Position numbers and translations under genes: made by a program
Shown here: piece by piece, positions 33,838-45,912 of the stretch
Numbering within the stretch: the first letter of the stretch is position 1
Layout: every line of letters begins with the position of its first letter
Notes under the pieces: model-generated
Seen by the model: only the letters and a program-made list of their open reading frames with translations
Told to the model about the DNA's origin: nothing
Databases searched by the model: none
Assembly (NCBI GenBank): GCA_964059195.1
Contig: CAXKWD010000006.1
Coordinates: 136,973,239 to 137,037,238 of the forward strand
Source of the DNA: Ectobius pallidus
Lineage: Eukaryota; Arthropoda; Insecta; Blattodea; Ectobiidae
DNA length: 64,000 nucleotides
Direction of reading: 5' to 3'

Positions 33838-36800
33838 GAAAAGGGGAAAACAACAGATATCATACACTGAACTCTACTACAAGGGTTGATAAATGAAGAT
33901 AGCAAAGAAACGAGGGAATGCTGAATATACATACAAAAGATTTGAGCGATAAAATATCAAGGAAGCGTATAGAGTACCCACGCATTTCAAACTACACTTC
34001 GGCATGACATAAAAAATAAATGTTTTACAGAACGGTTGCTAGAACCCCACTCAAGTATTAAAAAGACATGGTAGGCTTTCAGTTTCCAGATATCGATTTA
34101 CGGCTTACATGGTGCAAGTGGGTCACCTAATACGAACGGTTTAATTGAAAACAAGCTAAGCAATAAAACAAAAAAAGCTATTACTGCAACTGCACGAATA
34201 AATCAGCGTGAAAAGCATTTTCTGATTAAAAAAGAAGAAAAAACTTAAAGGCGGAGAAGATATCTTTCCTCATTAGTGAAAACTGCAAAAAATAAAACAA
34301 ACAAAAAATACACTGTAACAAATAAAAATAAAAAGGAAAGAAAGCTACAACGAGATCAGTAAAGCGTTATAAATGGAGCCACATAAACAATATACGAAAA
34401 AAAAGACGTCATATCGCTAAGTCATATACAGAACATCTGATAATTATAATAATGATTATTAGAGCATGATCATGAAAGTAGATTAGTTGTTCTATGATTG
34501 GAGATGCTCTATCTTGTAAATTTATATTGGCTCATGTTGTCATTAGAATTCTAATAAAGTTGAAACTTGAAACATTTTATGCACACGTTGTAGGCTAAAG
34601 TAGGCCTATACTGTTAAACAATTCACAGCTGTATCTTTATTTTTGTGTAAGAACACAGATTTTGAATGTGGAAAAACAACACGCAAATTGAAGCTGAGAA
34701 AAGGGCGATTAAAGTTTGCATGCACTATCAGTTCGTCCAGGAACAGGAAATGCTAAATGCTAAATCAACATTTTTATCATCCCTTAATAGGCCTAAATCG
34801 ATCAAAATCGACAGTAAAGCTCCTGTACGTAAGGTAGCCTTCTAAAACACAAGAGCTGAAACTTCTCTGCATTCTTCAAATGGCAGCGACGTCTCTTTAC
34901 TAATTAGAAATTACTAATAGCAACGTGAATGGAGCGTATTGTTCCTTTCTGACTAGCTACTTTCACAGAACACGTAACTTACACAAGCAAGAGAGAAGCT
35001 CACAATGCTCGCGGGACTGCTATAGAAGGGTGGGTAATGAATATTACCGGCAACACCAGCTTTACAGAATTATTTCAAATGCACGAGCAAAGCCTCTCAC
35101 CATTATTACGCTGCTCAACGGATATGAGACTACACTCAGATCCTTAGCTACATTAAATTAATCCTCGTAAAATTCATTCCCTACTCAAGTAGGCAACTAT
35201 GATACCGTAAAACGTTAACTATCCTGCAATTAAACTAATATGCATGGTTTTTCTTACCCCTTATCACTTAAGAGGAGTTGCAGTATACAACGGCTTTAAG
35301 TTCAAAGGCAGATACAGTGTGATTCATATAAATAAATAAACGGTGTGATATTCAAGAAATTCTTGACATAAAATCTGACCAGTCTAAGAAAGAAATCTGA
35401 AGAAAACAAAAAACCAAATATGCCTATCTCACTTTAGCCCATTATGATTTAAGAGTGAGATAAGACACATGGTTTTTGCTTACTTCAGGATTCTTTACTA
35501 GAATGGTCAGACTATAGTAGAATTTAACAGTAAAGTACACCAGCGATATTAAACAAAATAAATGTTGTTAACATTTTTCATTTAATCAAAATTGCCCTAG
35601 TAATTTTAATACATAATTACTGGCACATAAGTAAGGAGTGTTTAAAGTGAAATATACATACCTACATTAAAGTTCAGTGTAGATTGAACATTAATTTTAG
35701 CAAATACTATAGAGACAGCTTCGAAGTTGACCACAATCGCTAGTATTTATCGTTCGTTTCACTGTTCATTGAATAAATCGTCTATGGGACTTTGGATCGA
35801 GACATCGAAAACAAACGTTCTGTTCGATTTCAAAATATAACATTTTAATCATCATACTTCAGCCGAAGTACTTATTATAACTCTATGGTATGAAACTTAA
35901 TTAAATCAGAGTGAAAAAATCTTTTGATTCGCACGCACATAATGACCCAGTTTTCGTTTTAAAAAGTATAATTCGTTTGTCGGTTTGTGGCAACTCTCTC
36001 GGTGATTGGCTGTCTTCGAGAGCCAGTCAAAATGCTTCGGGGCACCGAAATCGTAAAATATATAATACATTACAAATTACGTCCAAAAGTAATTTTTTTT
36101 ACACTCCCTCGCATTAATTTCTTGTTTGGCTAGGGGTTTACTTCCTCCTTTGTCCCATACACCAGATGTTAATTTCAGTTACTGTGCTTATAATGATATT
36201 ACAGTACGTAGCTGTAACGTTGTGATATCGTGCTGTTATAATACAACGATTTTATACCCAAGATGTTATTGTGGGAGAATCTTAAGAAAGAAGGCTATGC
36301 TTTGAAAGTTTAATTGCTCTTGGAACAAGATTAAATTTATGGCTATGAGAAATGTGCATGGTTGGAGTGTTCACTGCTGGCATTGTTTTTCTGCCGACTG
36401 TGGAGGAGCAAGGTTCACGTAAACAGAATCCTCATAAAGTTGGCTCAATCCAATGACATCAACCCATCTGTTACGCTTAATAGAATTTCCTGAAATTAAA
36501 TATTTTAATAAAAACACTTGCCTAATACTCTAGAATATATAAAAACAAATTTATGTAAGAGTAAGTTTTTCAAGTTCCGGTTTGCCAAACGACAATACAA
36601 ATACCGGTAAATAAATGAACATAGCAAGATGGTCCACATCACACAACTCTTACATCGAATAGAGTACATATATTTATACTATTATATGATTTATATAAAA
36701 AAATTAAAAATTACCGCATTGAAAATATAAAACACCTAGAGATCCTATTTTAGGTGAATAAAAATGGTAAATTTCGGTACAAAAGTTACGTTAATTACGT

Positions 36801-36944
36801 GTAATTTCGCAATAAAACCCGTCGACTCATGTGATGTGAAATGTTGCATATTTCTGTATTTTAATTTTTTACATTCAGCTGTGTTTATACCCCTTTTAAC
36901 TACGATGCCATATTAGGAGTTAGGGATCTGTGTCTAAACAGTAG
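33838..36944. other. Intergenic, nothing recognised
   Basis: AT-rich. At 34400-34575 a segment ending in tctaataaagttgaaac resembles a retroelement or transcript 3' end, but there is no coding remnant. Nothing else is supported. Confidence 0.4.
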
Positions 36945-37204
36945 AGTAGGCCATGGAACCATTGATTGTCAGTTATTTCTATTGTTAGTGTATTTTATGG
37001 AGTAAATTTAACTGATATTAATTTAAATGATATAAGGAGGAAATGGTGAGGACGATTCATGGTATGTAAATATAAAATTCGGTATGTGCCTTTACGATTG
37101 AGAAAACCATGAAAAACCCATGCCAAACTGGCCGGCCACGGGATTTAAACCTGGGACCTCCCGAAGGCGAGTCCAAAACGTTACAATTTCGGCCACCTCG
37201 CTCG
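36945..37204 (-). mobile_element. tRNA-derived SINE, family 2, copy 1
   Basis: Minus-strand SINE. The head at the right (37204 leftward) has gaggtggccgaaattg, an A-box like that of Ser/Leu-type tRNAs, and a B-box-like ggtttaaatccc. Next come ggccggcc and the body (catggttttctcaatcg, then a tail with aatttaaattaatatc). The same order is seen at 49343-49608. Confidence 0.7.
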
Positions 37205-39039
37205 ATTTTTCTTAATTTTTATGTTAATGTAACGGAATATAAGAACTTTACACAGCACGCAGCCCATAACAGATCAATTTATGGCCGGATTACAGTAGGA
37301 GCGGAGATTCTTATTACATCAGAATATAAAAGCGGGCCTGAGGAAATTGTATAGCTCTACACGGGCAGGCGGCGGAATATAGTCTTATCAATGTTTGACA
37401 TGCCAACTGAACTTCTCTCCGTCTTCTCGTATCTTAGCAACAGCTCAATTTGATTCTTCTCGTGAGGGAACATGGCTTTTATTCCCTGAAAGAATTCTTC
37501 TTAACAGCAAATTCATATCAATATCATGACATCGTGCAGAAAGAATCTTGTATTCAATTTCCTTCGGACAGAATACCTGCTAGTGAAGATAAAGGCGTGT
37601 CTTCTTTTTTATTAAATAATAATAATATCCACTTTGTCTGAAGATAATGGCCTTCAGAATCTTTTGCATAATGAACTTCCTTTATGAAAAGAACAATAAC
37701 TGGGTTTGTTATCAGGTAGGAGAAAAGTGCTTCATTCTTCAAAGGAAACAATCTGAAATGTCTTGGATGTATACGACGTACCTAAATTCCTTCTAAAAAG
37801 AATAACAATTTTCTCTACATCAGTACGGTCAAAGTAATTTCCTGAATTTACGCACAAAAGTAGCTATAGGAGTTCTCGAGTGAAAAAATCGGAATTATTC
37901 GATTCTTGAAAGTTCTCGAGATATCAAGAATCGTATAAAAAGTATTCGTATGATTTAATGCTAGGAGAAGCGTGAATTAAGGAAATGTTCTCGAGTGCAC
38001 TATAGACTGCCCGCGCAGTCATATCACTTCGGTTATCTTCTTTAACGTGATGTAAGTTTTGCAGGCAAGGAAGGCATATATGTGAACGCACAGCTACCAT
38101 GCGCCAGTGTTTCCGACCTGCCGATTCTTAACACAAGATCCCAGGGCAGAAGAGACAGCGTACTTATGTTATGAATCTTTACTCTGTGAACGCTAGTAGT
38201 ACGAGATTAACGCAATATCTAACAACGCTGCGTGAAAGTAACACAAGCTGAGTCAAACCCATTTTTTTGTTTTGTAAATAATTAATAAATATACCGCGGT
38301 ATACTCTGAGGTGAAACACGCGAGATGGCTTACCACTCGACGGCTACATTATCTACCTTCTTACTGACTTCATTGGTAGACGGCAGGCTGGAAGGGCTTA
38401 CGGGCAGAATGTTTACTCCTACGGCAGTTATTCCTGGCTTTTTGTGACCTTAGCCTTGATTCTTTATCAGTTGCCCTAACAGAAGTTGACAGCACCAGAT
38501 CTTGAGATCTCTCTAATTTAGAAAAATCCGCAAGAGACAGTGTGGACCAAACCAGGGTCCACAGATTAGACATTAGACCATTAATTCTGTTGAGGTATTA
38601 AAATTATAACTTAATCACAGGCCTAGTTTATTTTTTATACAATAAAAGTAGTCTACAAGAAACGCACTAAGCCTATTTCCATTTTTCGTCTTATTCAAGA
38701 CGTTCTTTCGTAAAAAGAAATAAAAAAAACTTAGATTTTATTCAGAATATGATTCAGAATTCTGAAGAAAATTGGAAAGACATCTACTTTAAATATTTAT
38801 TACTTTGCACAGTATCATGTCATTTAAGGTTAAACCATAAAATCATAGGGGACAATAGGTAGGAAATAACCTGCGTTCAATTTAACTATTAAATGGTAGA
38901 CCGTTTACACTACTTACGATAGATGAAAAAAATCTGATGTGAAAGTCACATAACTTCCTCTGCCCAAATAAAAGTTAGCAGTATTCACATATCCTTGTAC
39001 AGAATCGGAAGACACAATTTTACGCTAATTATCCTAAGA
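37205..39039. other. Intergenic, nothing recognised
   Basis: No supported gene. The frame at 38370-38573 (minus) is somewhat charged but matches nothing I know. Confidence 0.4.
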
Positions 39040-39167
39040 GAGAGAAATACTTTATTCAAGTCATCTGCCTGGCAATCCAGGTGACCATACAGATCCAGAA
39101 TAAACAAAGAAAAAGAATCATACATTACATAGTAACATGAACTGAATTGAAACGGAACATAAGAATT
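39040..39167 (-). other. 3' UTR of the R2-type retrotransposon
   Basis: Downstream (minus-strand sense) of the 975-codon ORF. It contains a small hairpin, cctggattgccagg, followed by cagatgacttgaataaag and tctctctctt. R2 proteins recognise structured 3' UTRs during target-primed reverse transcription, so this hairpin and the AATAAA mark the likely 3' end. No poly-A tail follows, which fits the R2 group. The exact boundary is inferred. Confidence 0.45.
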
Positions 39168-42095
39168 CTAAGTACCATATAAATGATTGTGCAATAAAAA
39201 TAGCGAATCTTCTAAAACCCTAATACATATTTTAACAACAGTGTCTTTAGAAATATTGAGAGACTGAAGAAATGAATTAACAAAGGTGAAACTTGCACCG
39301 CGTGCTCCGAAAAGCAGACCCTTCACCTCCCATGCATTGACAGGTAAGTTATAGCTCTCACTAAGGTGAGGGATGCATGGTTGGTATATGGACTCCTTTT
39401 CCGCACTCACACGCTTAGCTTGTTCTCTATCCTCTTCTAAGCGAACTGTAGGATCCAAAATTAACCCTCGTTTTACAGTTCTATTGATGGCTATTATGTC
39501 GGCTCTTCGATTACTGCCATCTTCCGCGATGCAATGCACCTCTTCATACACTTCCCAGTCTTTTTGTCGTCGAAGGGCAGTGGCAATCGCTGAACGGACA
39601 CGGTGGTGGCGAGAATTTCTCAACAATTCACCCTTTTTACAACTACCCAATACATGGCCCAAGGTTTCTGGATTATTGCAACCTGTATGCCGGCAGAGTG
39701 ATGTAGTTTGACTCCTTCCAGGTACAGACCTCACCGCAGAGATATTACAACACATCTTGATTGCATTAGTCCACTGTGAACAAGAGAGACCTTTTCTATT
39801 GGATATCCATGTGTTGGTATTGGGATTTTCACTATAGACTGAAACGCCTTTACCTTTGTGAGGGAGTCCACACCATTTTTCAAAAGATCTTTTTCTCATT
39901 TCATTTCTTAACCATCGGCCTGTCTTGGTTAGTGTTGTTTCGTCACACCTAATGCTGAAATGTGACAGTATGTCCTCCTTTTCTTTATCTAAATCTCTAC
40001 AAAAGGGAAGGTGTTCATCATATATTTTACTAAGGCATTGAGCGATGTTGAATTGTTGAATGTGAGCTTCCCATTCGGCATTAACGAGTCCCAATCCCCT
40101 GAATTTCCTCGGAGAATAAATCATGTCATTTGGACAATCATTTGGCAAGCTAATAATCTCTTTTATGGTTGATCGTAAGAGTTTGTCAACATCTTCTAAG
40201 AACTTGGTTGGAATTTTATTTAATGGAGTACTTTGGATAGGGTATACAATACATGGCCAAATATACTGATTGATTATGTTCGCTTTTTGGTCTGGATTGA
40301 GAAGATTTGAATTTGACAGATATGATAAATTATCTTCCAAATCTTTAATTATTTTATTCTGATCAAAAACAATTTCATCATAAAATGTAACTCCTAGGTA
40401 CTTTACGGTTTCATCACTTTTTAAACAATTTAGGTTGGCAGTTCCCAATTTAACAGTTGAATCTTGACTAAGTTTACCATTTTTAATATTAATCATTTTA
40501 CATTTAGTTGAATTAAGACTGAATCCAATTTCAGTCAAATGGCTTGTTGCTAGATTCAGTAGTGACTGGGCAGATGTTTCATTCTTAGCAACTAGAACTA
40601 TATCATCTGCAAAAGCCAATGCTGATATATTTTTAGCAGAGTGATTTATCTTGAAGCCGTGGCTTTGCTCAATTTCATGATCTGTTAAATTTTTAATGGT
40701 ATCATCTATGGCTAAGTTAAATAATGCGGGAGAAATAGGCGATCCTTGTGCAACTCCTTTTCTTAGTTCAATGCACGTCGTTTTGTTTTTATTACATTCT
40801 ATTTGAATGTGATTTCCTTGAATTAGATCAGCAATTAACTCTCTTAGGTTATTTGGCATGCTAATATGCATTAAACACCTTTTAATATGATCGTGTCCCA
40901 CATTGTCATAGGCCTTTGTAATATCAAGGAATATTACACTACAATCTTTCTTATTTATTTTGGCATCCTTAAGGCAACCATTAATGATAGATGTATTTAA
41001 GTGAGTACCAGGAAGGGAGATAAATCCTCTTTGATGTGTTGAAAATTCTAAATATGATCGTAATCTCAAGTCAATTGCTTTTTCAATTACACGTCGTATC
41101 ACCGAAAAAATTGAGATCGGTCTCCAATTGGATAATTGCTCAGCATCACCGCCTTTAAATATTAGAATCGTCCTAGCCCTTTTAAATATCTCTGGGCATT
41201 TCTTAAGGCGTAGCATTGCATTGGCTATTAAACACAACATTTTGTTTGTATGCAGCTCTTTTAATGCCCTAATAAGAACATTGTCTGGGCCAGGTGAAGT
41301 GTCAACTTTTATTCTTTTCATAGCAGAATTAATTTCATCGAGAGTTATTTCTATATCCTCTTCAGAAATTGGATCAACCTCTTGCATGTTAGTCAAATTA
41401 TTAGCTTCTCCAAATAGCTTTTGATAGTACTGAGTAATTGTGGAAGTTGATACTTTACACTGAGGAGAATTATGTTTATTCATTACTTGTCTCACAACTT
41501 TCCGACGTTGATTATAATACAAGTATTGAGCAACCTCATATTGGTATTTTTGCCTATTGGCTTGTCTTTTCCTTTTGGTTAACCTAGCTGGGTTATTACT
41601 TATGGAATACGAATTACTGTGATTGCCTTGCCTGTTCTTTCTCATCTTATAATAATGAACTGCAGGATGCTTTGGTCCTGGAAGTGAATGAATAGCATGA
41701 GATAAGAACTCTGAAATCTCCACACATACATCTTGAAGTACTTCAAGGTTAGGATTTATTACAAGTTCTTCTAATGCACTTTCAAATTGCTTGATTACTT
41801 TGTCATTTTCATTGGGTAAAGCATTATCTGCTGATAAAGTATCGTTATTCACATTATTAGTGATACTCTCTTTGCTACTATTAATTGTAGTACAATCATT
41901 GCTACCATTAGTATCTTGTGATTCATTATTGGAATTTCCGATTTGTTGTGAATTTCCATTCCTTTTATCGTATTTAGATACTAATTTTTTGCGATATATT
42001 TCTGGATGGGCTTTACTTATGTGTATATTTATAGATTTAAACTCTTTTCCACAATGCGGACAAGATTTGGTATCTACAGATGACTGTGAATCCAT
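39168..42095 (-). CDS. R2-superclade non-LTR retrotransposon polyprotein (ZF-RT-endonuclease), intact
   Basis: One 975-codon ORF. The start is fixed by an in-frame TGA nine bases before the ATG. N-terminus: a C2H2 zinc finger (C12, C15, H25, H30) that should bind target DNA, then a Ser/Asn-rich linker. The reverse transcriptase spans about 230-560, with LDITKAYD (D391), AQGSPISPALFN and FADD (D497, D498) intact. A thumb-like region follows. The C-terminus has a CCHC knuckle (C801, C806, H814, C819) and a restriction-like endonuclease with R-A-D866, D881 and K900-x3-Y904, the R2 arrangement of catalytic residues, although the usual PD proline is Ala. Single ORF, no APE domain and no RNase H: R2/R4/NeSL-type architecture, slightly shorter than R2 proteins of about 1,050-1,100. 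No frameshift or stop, so recently active or young. It would nick DNA and prime reverse transcription of its own RNA. Confidence 0.92.
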   Translation of the reverse strand: MDSQSSVDTKSCPHCGKEFKSINIHISKAHPEIYRKKLVSKYDKRNGNSQQIGNSNNESQDTNGSNDCTTINSSKESITNNVNNDTLSADNALPNENDKVIKQFESALEELVINPNLEVLQDVCVEISEFLSHAIHSLPGPKHPAVHYYKMRKNRQGNHSNSYSISNNPARLTKRKRQANRQKYQYEVAQYLYYNQRRKVVRQVMNKHNSPQCKVSTSTITQYYQKLFGEANNLTNMQEVDPISEEDIEITLDEINSAMKRIKVDTSPGPDNVLIRALKELHTNKMLCLIANAMLRLKKCPEIFKRARTILIFKGGDAEQLSNWRPISIFSVIRRVIEKAIDLRLRSYLEFSTHQRGFISLPGTHLNTSIINGCLKDAKINKKDCSVIFLDITKAYDNVGHDHIKRCLMHISMPNNLRELIADLIQGNHIQIECNKNKTTCIELRKGVAQGSPISPALFNLAIDDTIKNLTDHEIEQSHGFKINHSAKNISALAFADDIVLVAKNETSAQSLLNLATSHLTEIGFSLNSTKCKMINIKNGKLSQDSTVKLGTANLNCLKSDETVKYLGVTFYDEIVFDQNKIIKDLEDNLSYLSNSNLLNPDQKANIINQYIWPCIVYPIQSTPLNKIPTKFLEDVDKLLRSTIKEIISLPNDCPNDMIYSPRKFRGLGLVNAEWEAHIQQFNIAQCLSKIYDEHLPFCRDLDKEKEDILSHFSIRCDETTLTKTGRWLRNEMRKRSFEKWCGLPHKGKGVSVYSENPNTNTWISNRKGLSCSQWTNAIKMCCNISAVRSVPGRSQTTSLCRHTGCNNPETLGHVLGSCKKGELLRNSRHHRVRSAIATALRRQKDWEVYEEVHCIAEDGSNRRADIIAINRTVKRGLILDPTVRLEEDREQAKRVSAEKESIYQPCIPHLSESYNLPVNAWEVKGLLFGARGASFTFVNSFLQSLNISKDTVVKICIRVLEDSLFLLHNHLYGT

Positions 42096-42479
42096 GTTCA
42101 GATGTCAAATATGAAGGGTTCTTTCTTCAATATTTTGTAAAGCATTACACAAAATGTTCTGCGAATATGATCACATAGACAAAAAGTTCCTTTGATGATT
42201 TACACACTGATTAATCTCTGTAATTCTTATTTGTGATTATTCTAACAGTACAAATAATATTGCAAAAATTCTTCTTCCTGGCCTAGTAACCGGTAAACAA
42301 CCTAACACAAATTGACAACAGTTCTTTCTTGAATATTTTGATAACTATCGTATCAATGATGCGACTAAAAGCGCAGTCTATATAACAAACTTAAAAAAAA
42401 AAACAAATGACTGCAGACGTTTATTGAACTTTCTGCCGTAAAATATAATTTCCGAAATTTATCGAATATTTCCCTCAGA
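42096..42479 (-). other. Probable 5' UTR of the R2-type element
   Basis: Lies between the ORF start and the beginning of family A copy 4. It holds a 20-base word repeated with one mismatch (gttctttcttcaatatttt at 42118 and 42321). No 28S rRNA sequence is visible. The exact 5' junction is not determined. Confidence 0.35.
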
Positions 42480-43095
42480 TACATCTTTACTCTATGCATG
42501 GCCAACAATACATCTTTCTCACTTCACATTCTTATATAAAATAAGAGGCCTTGAAAGAGCGCGAATTCAGTTGTTCATCACGTAAGACAAACTTTCTACA
42601 AACAGTGGGTGAACAGTGGGTGGCTTGTAACTACCCTCAGAGAATTTTCTCGAAAAAATGTTTCAAATAAAAGTTTTAGCTCTTAGTATAAGCAACCTAT
42701 GTGAAAAATTTAAAGAAAATCGTTAGAGCCGTTTTCGAGAAAATCGCGAAAAACGAAAATTTCTTCATGTAAAGTCCCCTTAAAAATAAGAGAAAATAGT
42801 CGCCAATCTTATCCTCACATCTTCAGAAGGTACCTGACCCAAATACGAAATTTTGTTTTCATACGATTTTCCGTTTCGGAGCTAGCTTGTTCACAGAAAT
42901 TTTCCACACAGACACACAGACACACAGACACACAGACACACAGACACACAGACATGTTTCCAAAAATAGTATTTTTGGATTCAGGGGGCCTTGAAACGTG
43001 TATATATGCTAAAAACTCAACTTCGAATTTTGGGGTCGAAAACAATACTTCCTCTACCTATAGTACCTATGGTACGGGCAGAGGAAGTAAAAATG
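42480..43095 (-). repeat. Interspersed repeat family A, copy 4
   Basis: Best-preserved reverse copy. It runs from ctctatgcatggcc to ttcctctacctatagtacc and includes gccgttttcgagaaaatcg and ttcttcatgtaaagt. It holds a (CACAGACA)n array at 42905-42953, expanded from the shorter acagacacacagac present in other copies. Confidence 0.7.
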
Positions 43096-43787
43096 CGCTA
43101 CAATCATTCACAGGGTTCAGCTGGTTAATACGTAAAAAAAGAAAATGTTAAGATGTTCGCGCATTTGCAGTGATGGTCTCTATTATATTTGTCAAGAATC
43201 GAACCTTGTGTTCGCAATTGTATTAATGCCAATTGCTGCCAATAATACAATCGTTTCTAAACGTATTTGCAATCAAACAAACCGATATAACCAGGAGTGA
43301 CAGGGTAATTGCATTTCACAACATAGTGGGAATTAAAATACCCTGTCAAAACACAGTATAAGTATTTAGCATTGAAAACAAACTCAACTGTTTAGACGGA
43401 TGGGGGTGTTCAGAAATCCATCAGTAAGCTTTCAATGGAAAATATACTGTTTGTAGATACATCAATTTCATGTAGAGGCTATTAAAAGCAATAGTCCCAA
43501 TAACAGATACACTTTTTTTTAAATTAAGCCCCTTGTGCAGAATTGGATATAAAACTTAGGCCTACACAACTTTAACGTTCATTCTGAGATTTTCAGGGAA
43601 TGTTTCTAATAAACTATTTTACATGGATGAAGTACAGTATAGGATTCGAAACTTCCATCATTCTCATAGGCAAAAGCGGATAATTTTCAAGGCGTATATT
43701 TAGGAGAGATTTTTTCCAGTTTCTACATGGCTAGACCCATTGCGCGTCTTTTTGCGAGAGATGAAAGGAAAGCAGCCTCATAATTAT

Positions 43788-43792
<5 letters not shown>

Positions 43793-43838
<46 letters not shown>
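43793..43838. repeat. (TC)n microsatellite
   Basis: About 23 TC units. The flanks (43100-44200) contain nothing else recognised. Confidence 0.9.
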
Positions 43839-43841
<3 letters not shown>

Positions 43842-44200
43842 CAGAGGTGAACAAAGAGAGGGAAGGAATTACTAAGAGAGGACGTTATTAAAAAATCGTC
43901 GAATACAGATGTGAAACAAACAGTGACGGTTCGTAGTGCAGTCTGAACATAAAGAAACCTAAAATATCATATAGTTATAGGGTACATTTTTCTCCTTTTT
44001 ATTTCTACCTCTTTTTCTTACTGAAGTCTAGGTTCTGTTCATTCACCCACAAATGATGCAGTTTCATTATGATCGCTCCTGGGGGCAATGGCGAAGCGAT
44101 CCCTTATGACCTAGACTAGACGAAAGAGAATAACGATGCAATGTCTTAGTTGATGATTACTGAAGGTAAATTGAAAGTGTCACAAAGACCTAAAGTTCAA

Positions 44201-44330
44201 CGTGGTCACCAGAATACGGCGCTGGCTTTCTGTGCCCAAGGTTGCGGGTTCGATCCCGGACCAGGTCGATGGCATTTATGTGTGCAAAAATGTGACGTGT
44301 AGATTTACAGCCATGTGTCGGTGGCCCCAT
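44201..44330 (+). mobile_element. tRNA-derived SINE, family 3, head region
   Basis: A-box-like cgtggtcaccagaatacgg, then gcccaaggttgc and a B-box gggttcgatcccgg, then gtcgatggcatttatgtg and gtagatttacagcc. This is the order found in widespread arthropod tRNA-SINEs. It differs from families 1 and 2 here. Single copy in this window, so identification is weaker. Confidence 0.5.
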
Positions 44331-45826
44331 TTTCACTACACTACATCTTCCTTTATAACCAAGCAAATGAGAAGCAGGCGTCCAGATAAATCACGAAGAT
44401 GCAGAATGTAATGAAGACAATATTGATACAACGCTTGCCCTGGAGGATCATAAGTTCGTAACAAGCTCTGGAAAATGTGTGACGTGCTGTATTATTCAGT
44501 CTCCATGACAACGTAAGACCCGAATCGCAAATAAATCAGTACACAACATCCAATTAGGTCGCAGTGATTTCTTTGCTGTTTTGCAAGCATGACAATGTAG
44601 CTCATGTGTGAAAATGCGTGTTTGCCTTTTATACCCACTAATTATGCCTAATAAATTATGACTGAGTTTGCTTGAAAGCTATAAGCTTTTCATACGGCTT
44701 AATGGCCCTCCCGGTTGTAATAATTGCAGGGGCCCGAAAAAATACGACCACAGTGTCTTTATGTCTGCAAATAAACATGAAACCGTAATTGCATATTCTA
44801 GATAACAAATCAGAGTAAAAATTTAATTATACTGAATAGAAGGAGTGGATTTCAGGGACGGGGTTTGATTCTCACGTCACTGGTATTAAGGTTTGATATC
44901 GTACGAATTCTAGTAGCTTTGGTTCTATGGAAAAGACAACAAGAGTTATGCAAAACTGTTTGATTTAGATACAAATACTGTGCACTGCTTTCAAATTACA
45001 GTACACTTGAACGTGGTAAATTTATTTCGCGAAATTTTCACCAAAACAAAAAGAAGTTTACACCAAAATCAGTCATTTTATTTCATAAAACAAATCAGGA
45101 TCCTATTAATCTATCAATGCTGGCTGGTATCACTGTTCACTATCAAGACGGATTTTGCAAGGCCAAGAATTAACCGACAGTTAGCTTCTTTTTATACCAG
45201 AATTTTATATTTTCAGGTGATATGCGCCAGTGACTCTCGACTATGAAGACTAATAAGGAATGAAGGAGGAACAAACAGTAGTGTGAACCATGGAAGGGGA
45301 AAGAGAAAATCCCCCTAGACGGAAACTTTCGCAGAACCCGCACACCACAAATTCGTAATGGAATGACCTGGGCATGTCCCCGGTCCCTAGAGAAGAGGGC
45401 CCAGTCTCCGCCTTCCTCTCACAACATAAAGTATTAGCACGCCTGCGTCCCTCAGAGTTTTGTGTGGATCCGAAGAAAGTAAATTATACTGAACAAGAAA
45501 GACTTCAATAACACATATGTCAAACAATAATTTACATATAACTTTTTGAATTTCCCAGAAGTAATGCCATAATCAATGTCCGTCAATGAAAAAGTAAGCT
45601 TATAATTTTAATTAACGGCTTCTAAATTTTCAGCTAAATTATTGCGATTTTCATATTACTGCATCAGAGAGATTTGTAAACAAATGAGTCAGCACAGGAG
45701 GGCAGACTTTGTGATAATTCACAGAAAAGACAATCGAGGATTCATACTAGATCTGACTATCCGTTTTGATATGTTTTGCAAGCCTAGCAGGTAGACGAAG
45801 AGAAGAAAACCATCTACTTTCTCTGC

Positions 45827-45830
<4 letters not shown>
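44331..45830. other. Intergenic, nothing recognised
   Basis: No supported feature. Short frames lack homology by eye. Confidence 0.4.

Positions 45831-45911
<81 letters not shown>
45831..45911. repeat. Compound (TA)n(GT)n microsatellite
   Basis: About 30 TA units to 45889, then about 11 GT units. It makes spurious Tyr/Ile and Thr/His frames. Confidence 0.92.

Positions 45912-45912
<1 letters not shown>

Noticed and set aside
38370..38573. Charged 67-codon minus-strand frame
   Set aside because: No recognised motif, no splice context, length compatible with chance.
39168..42095. Classical 28S-inserted R2
   Set aside because: No 28S rRNA sequence is visible next to the ORF, so I assign only the R2 superclade.
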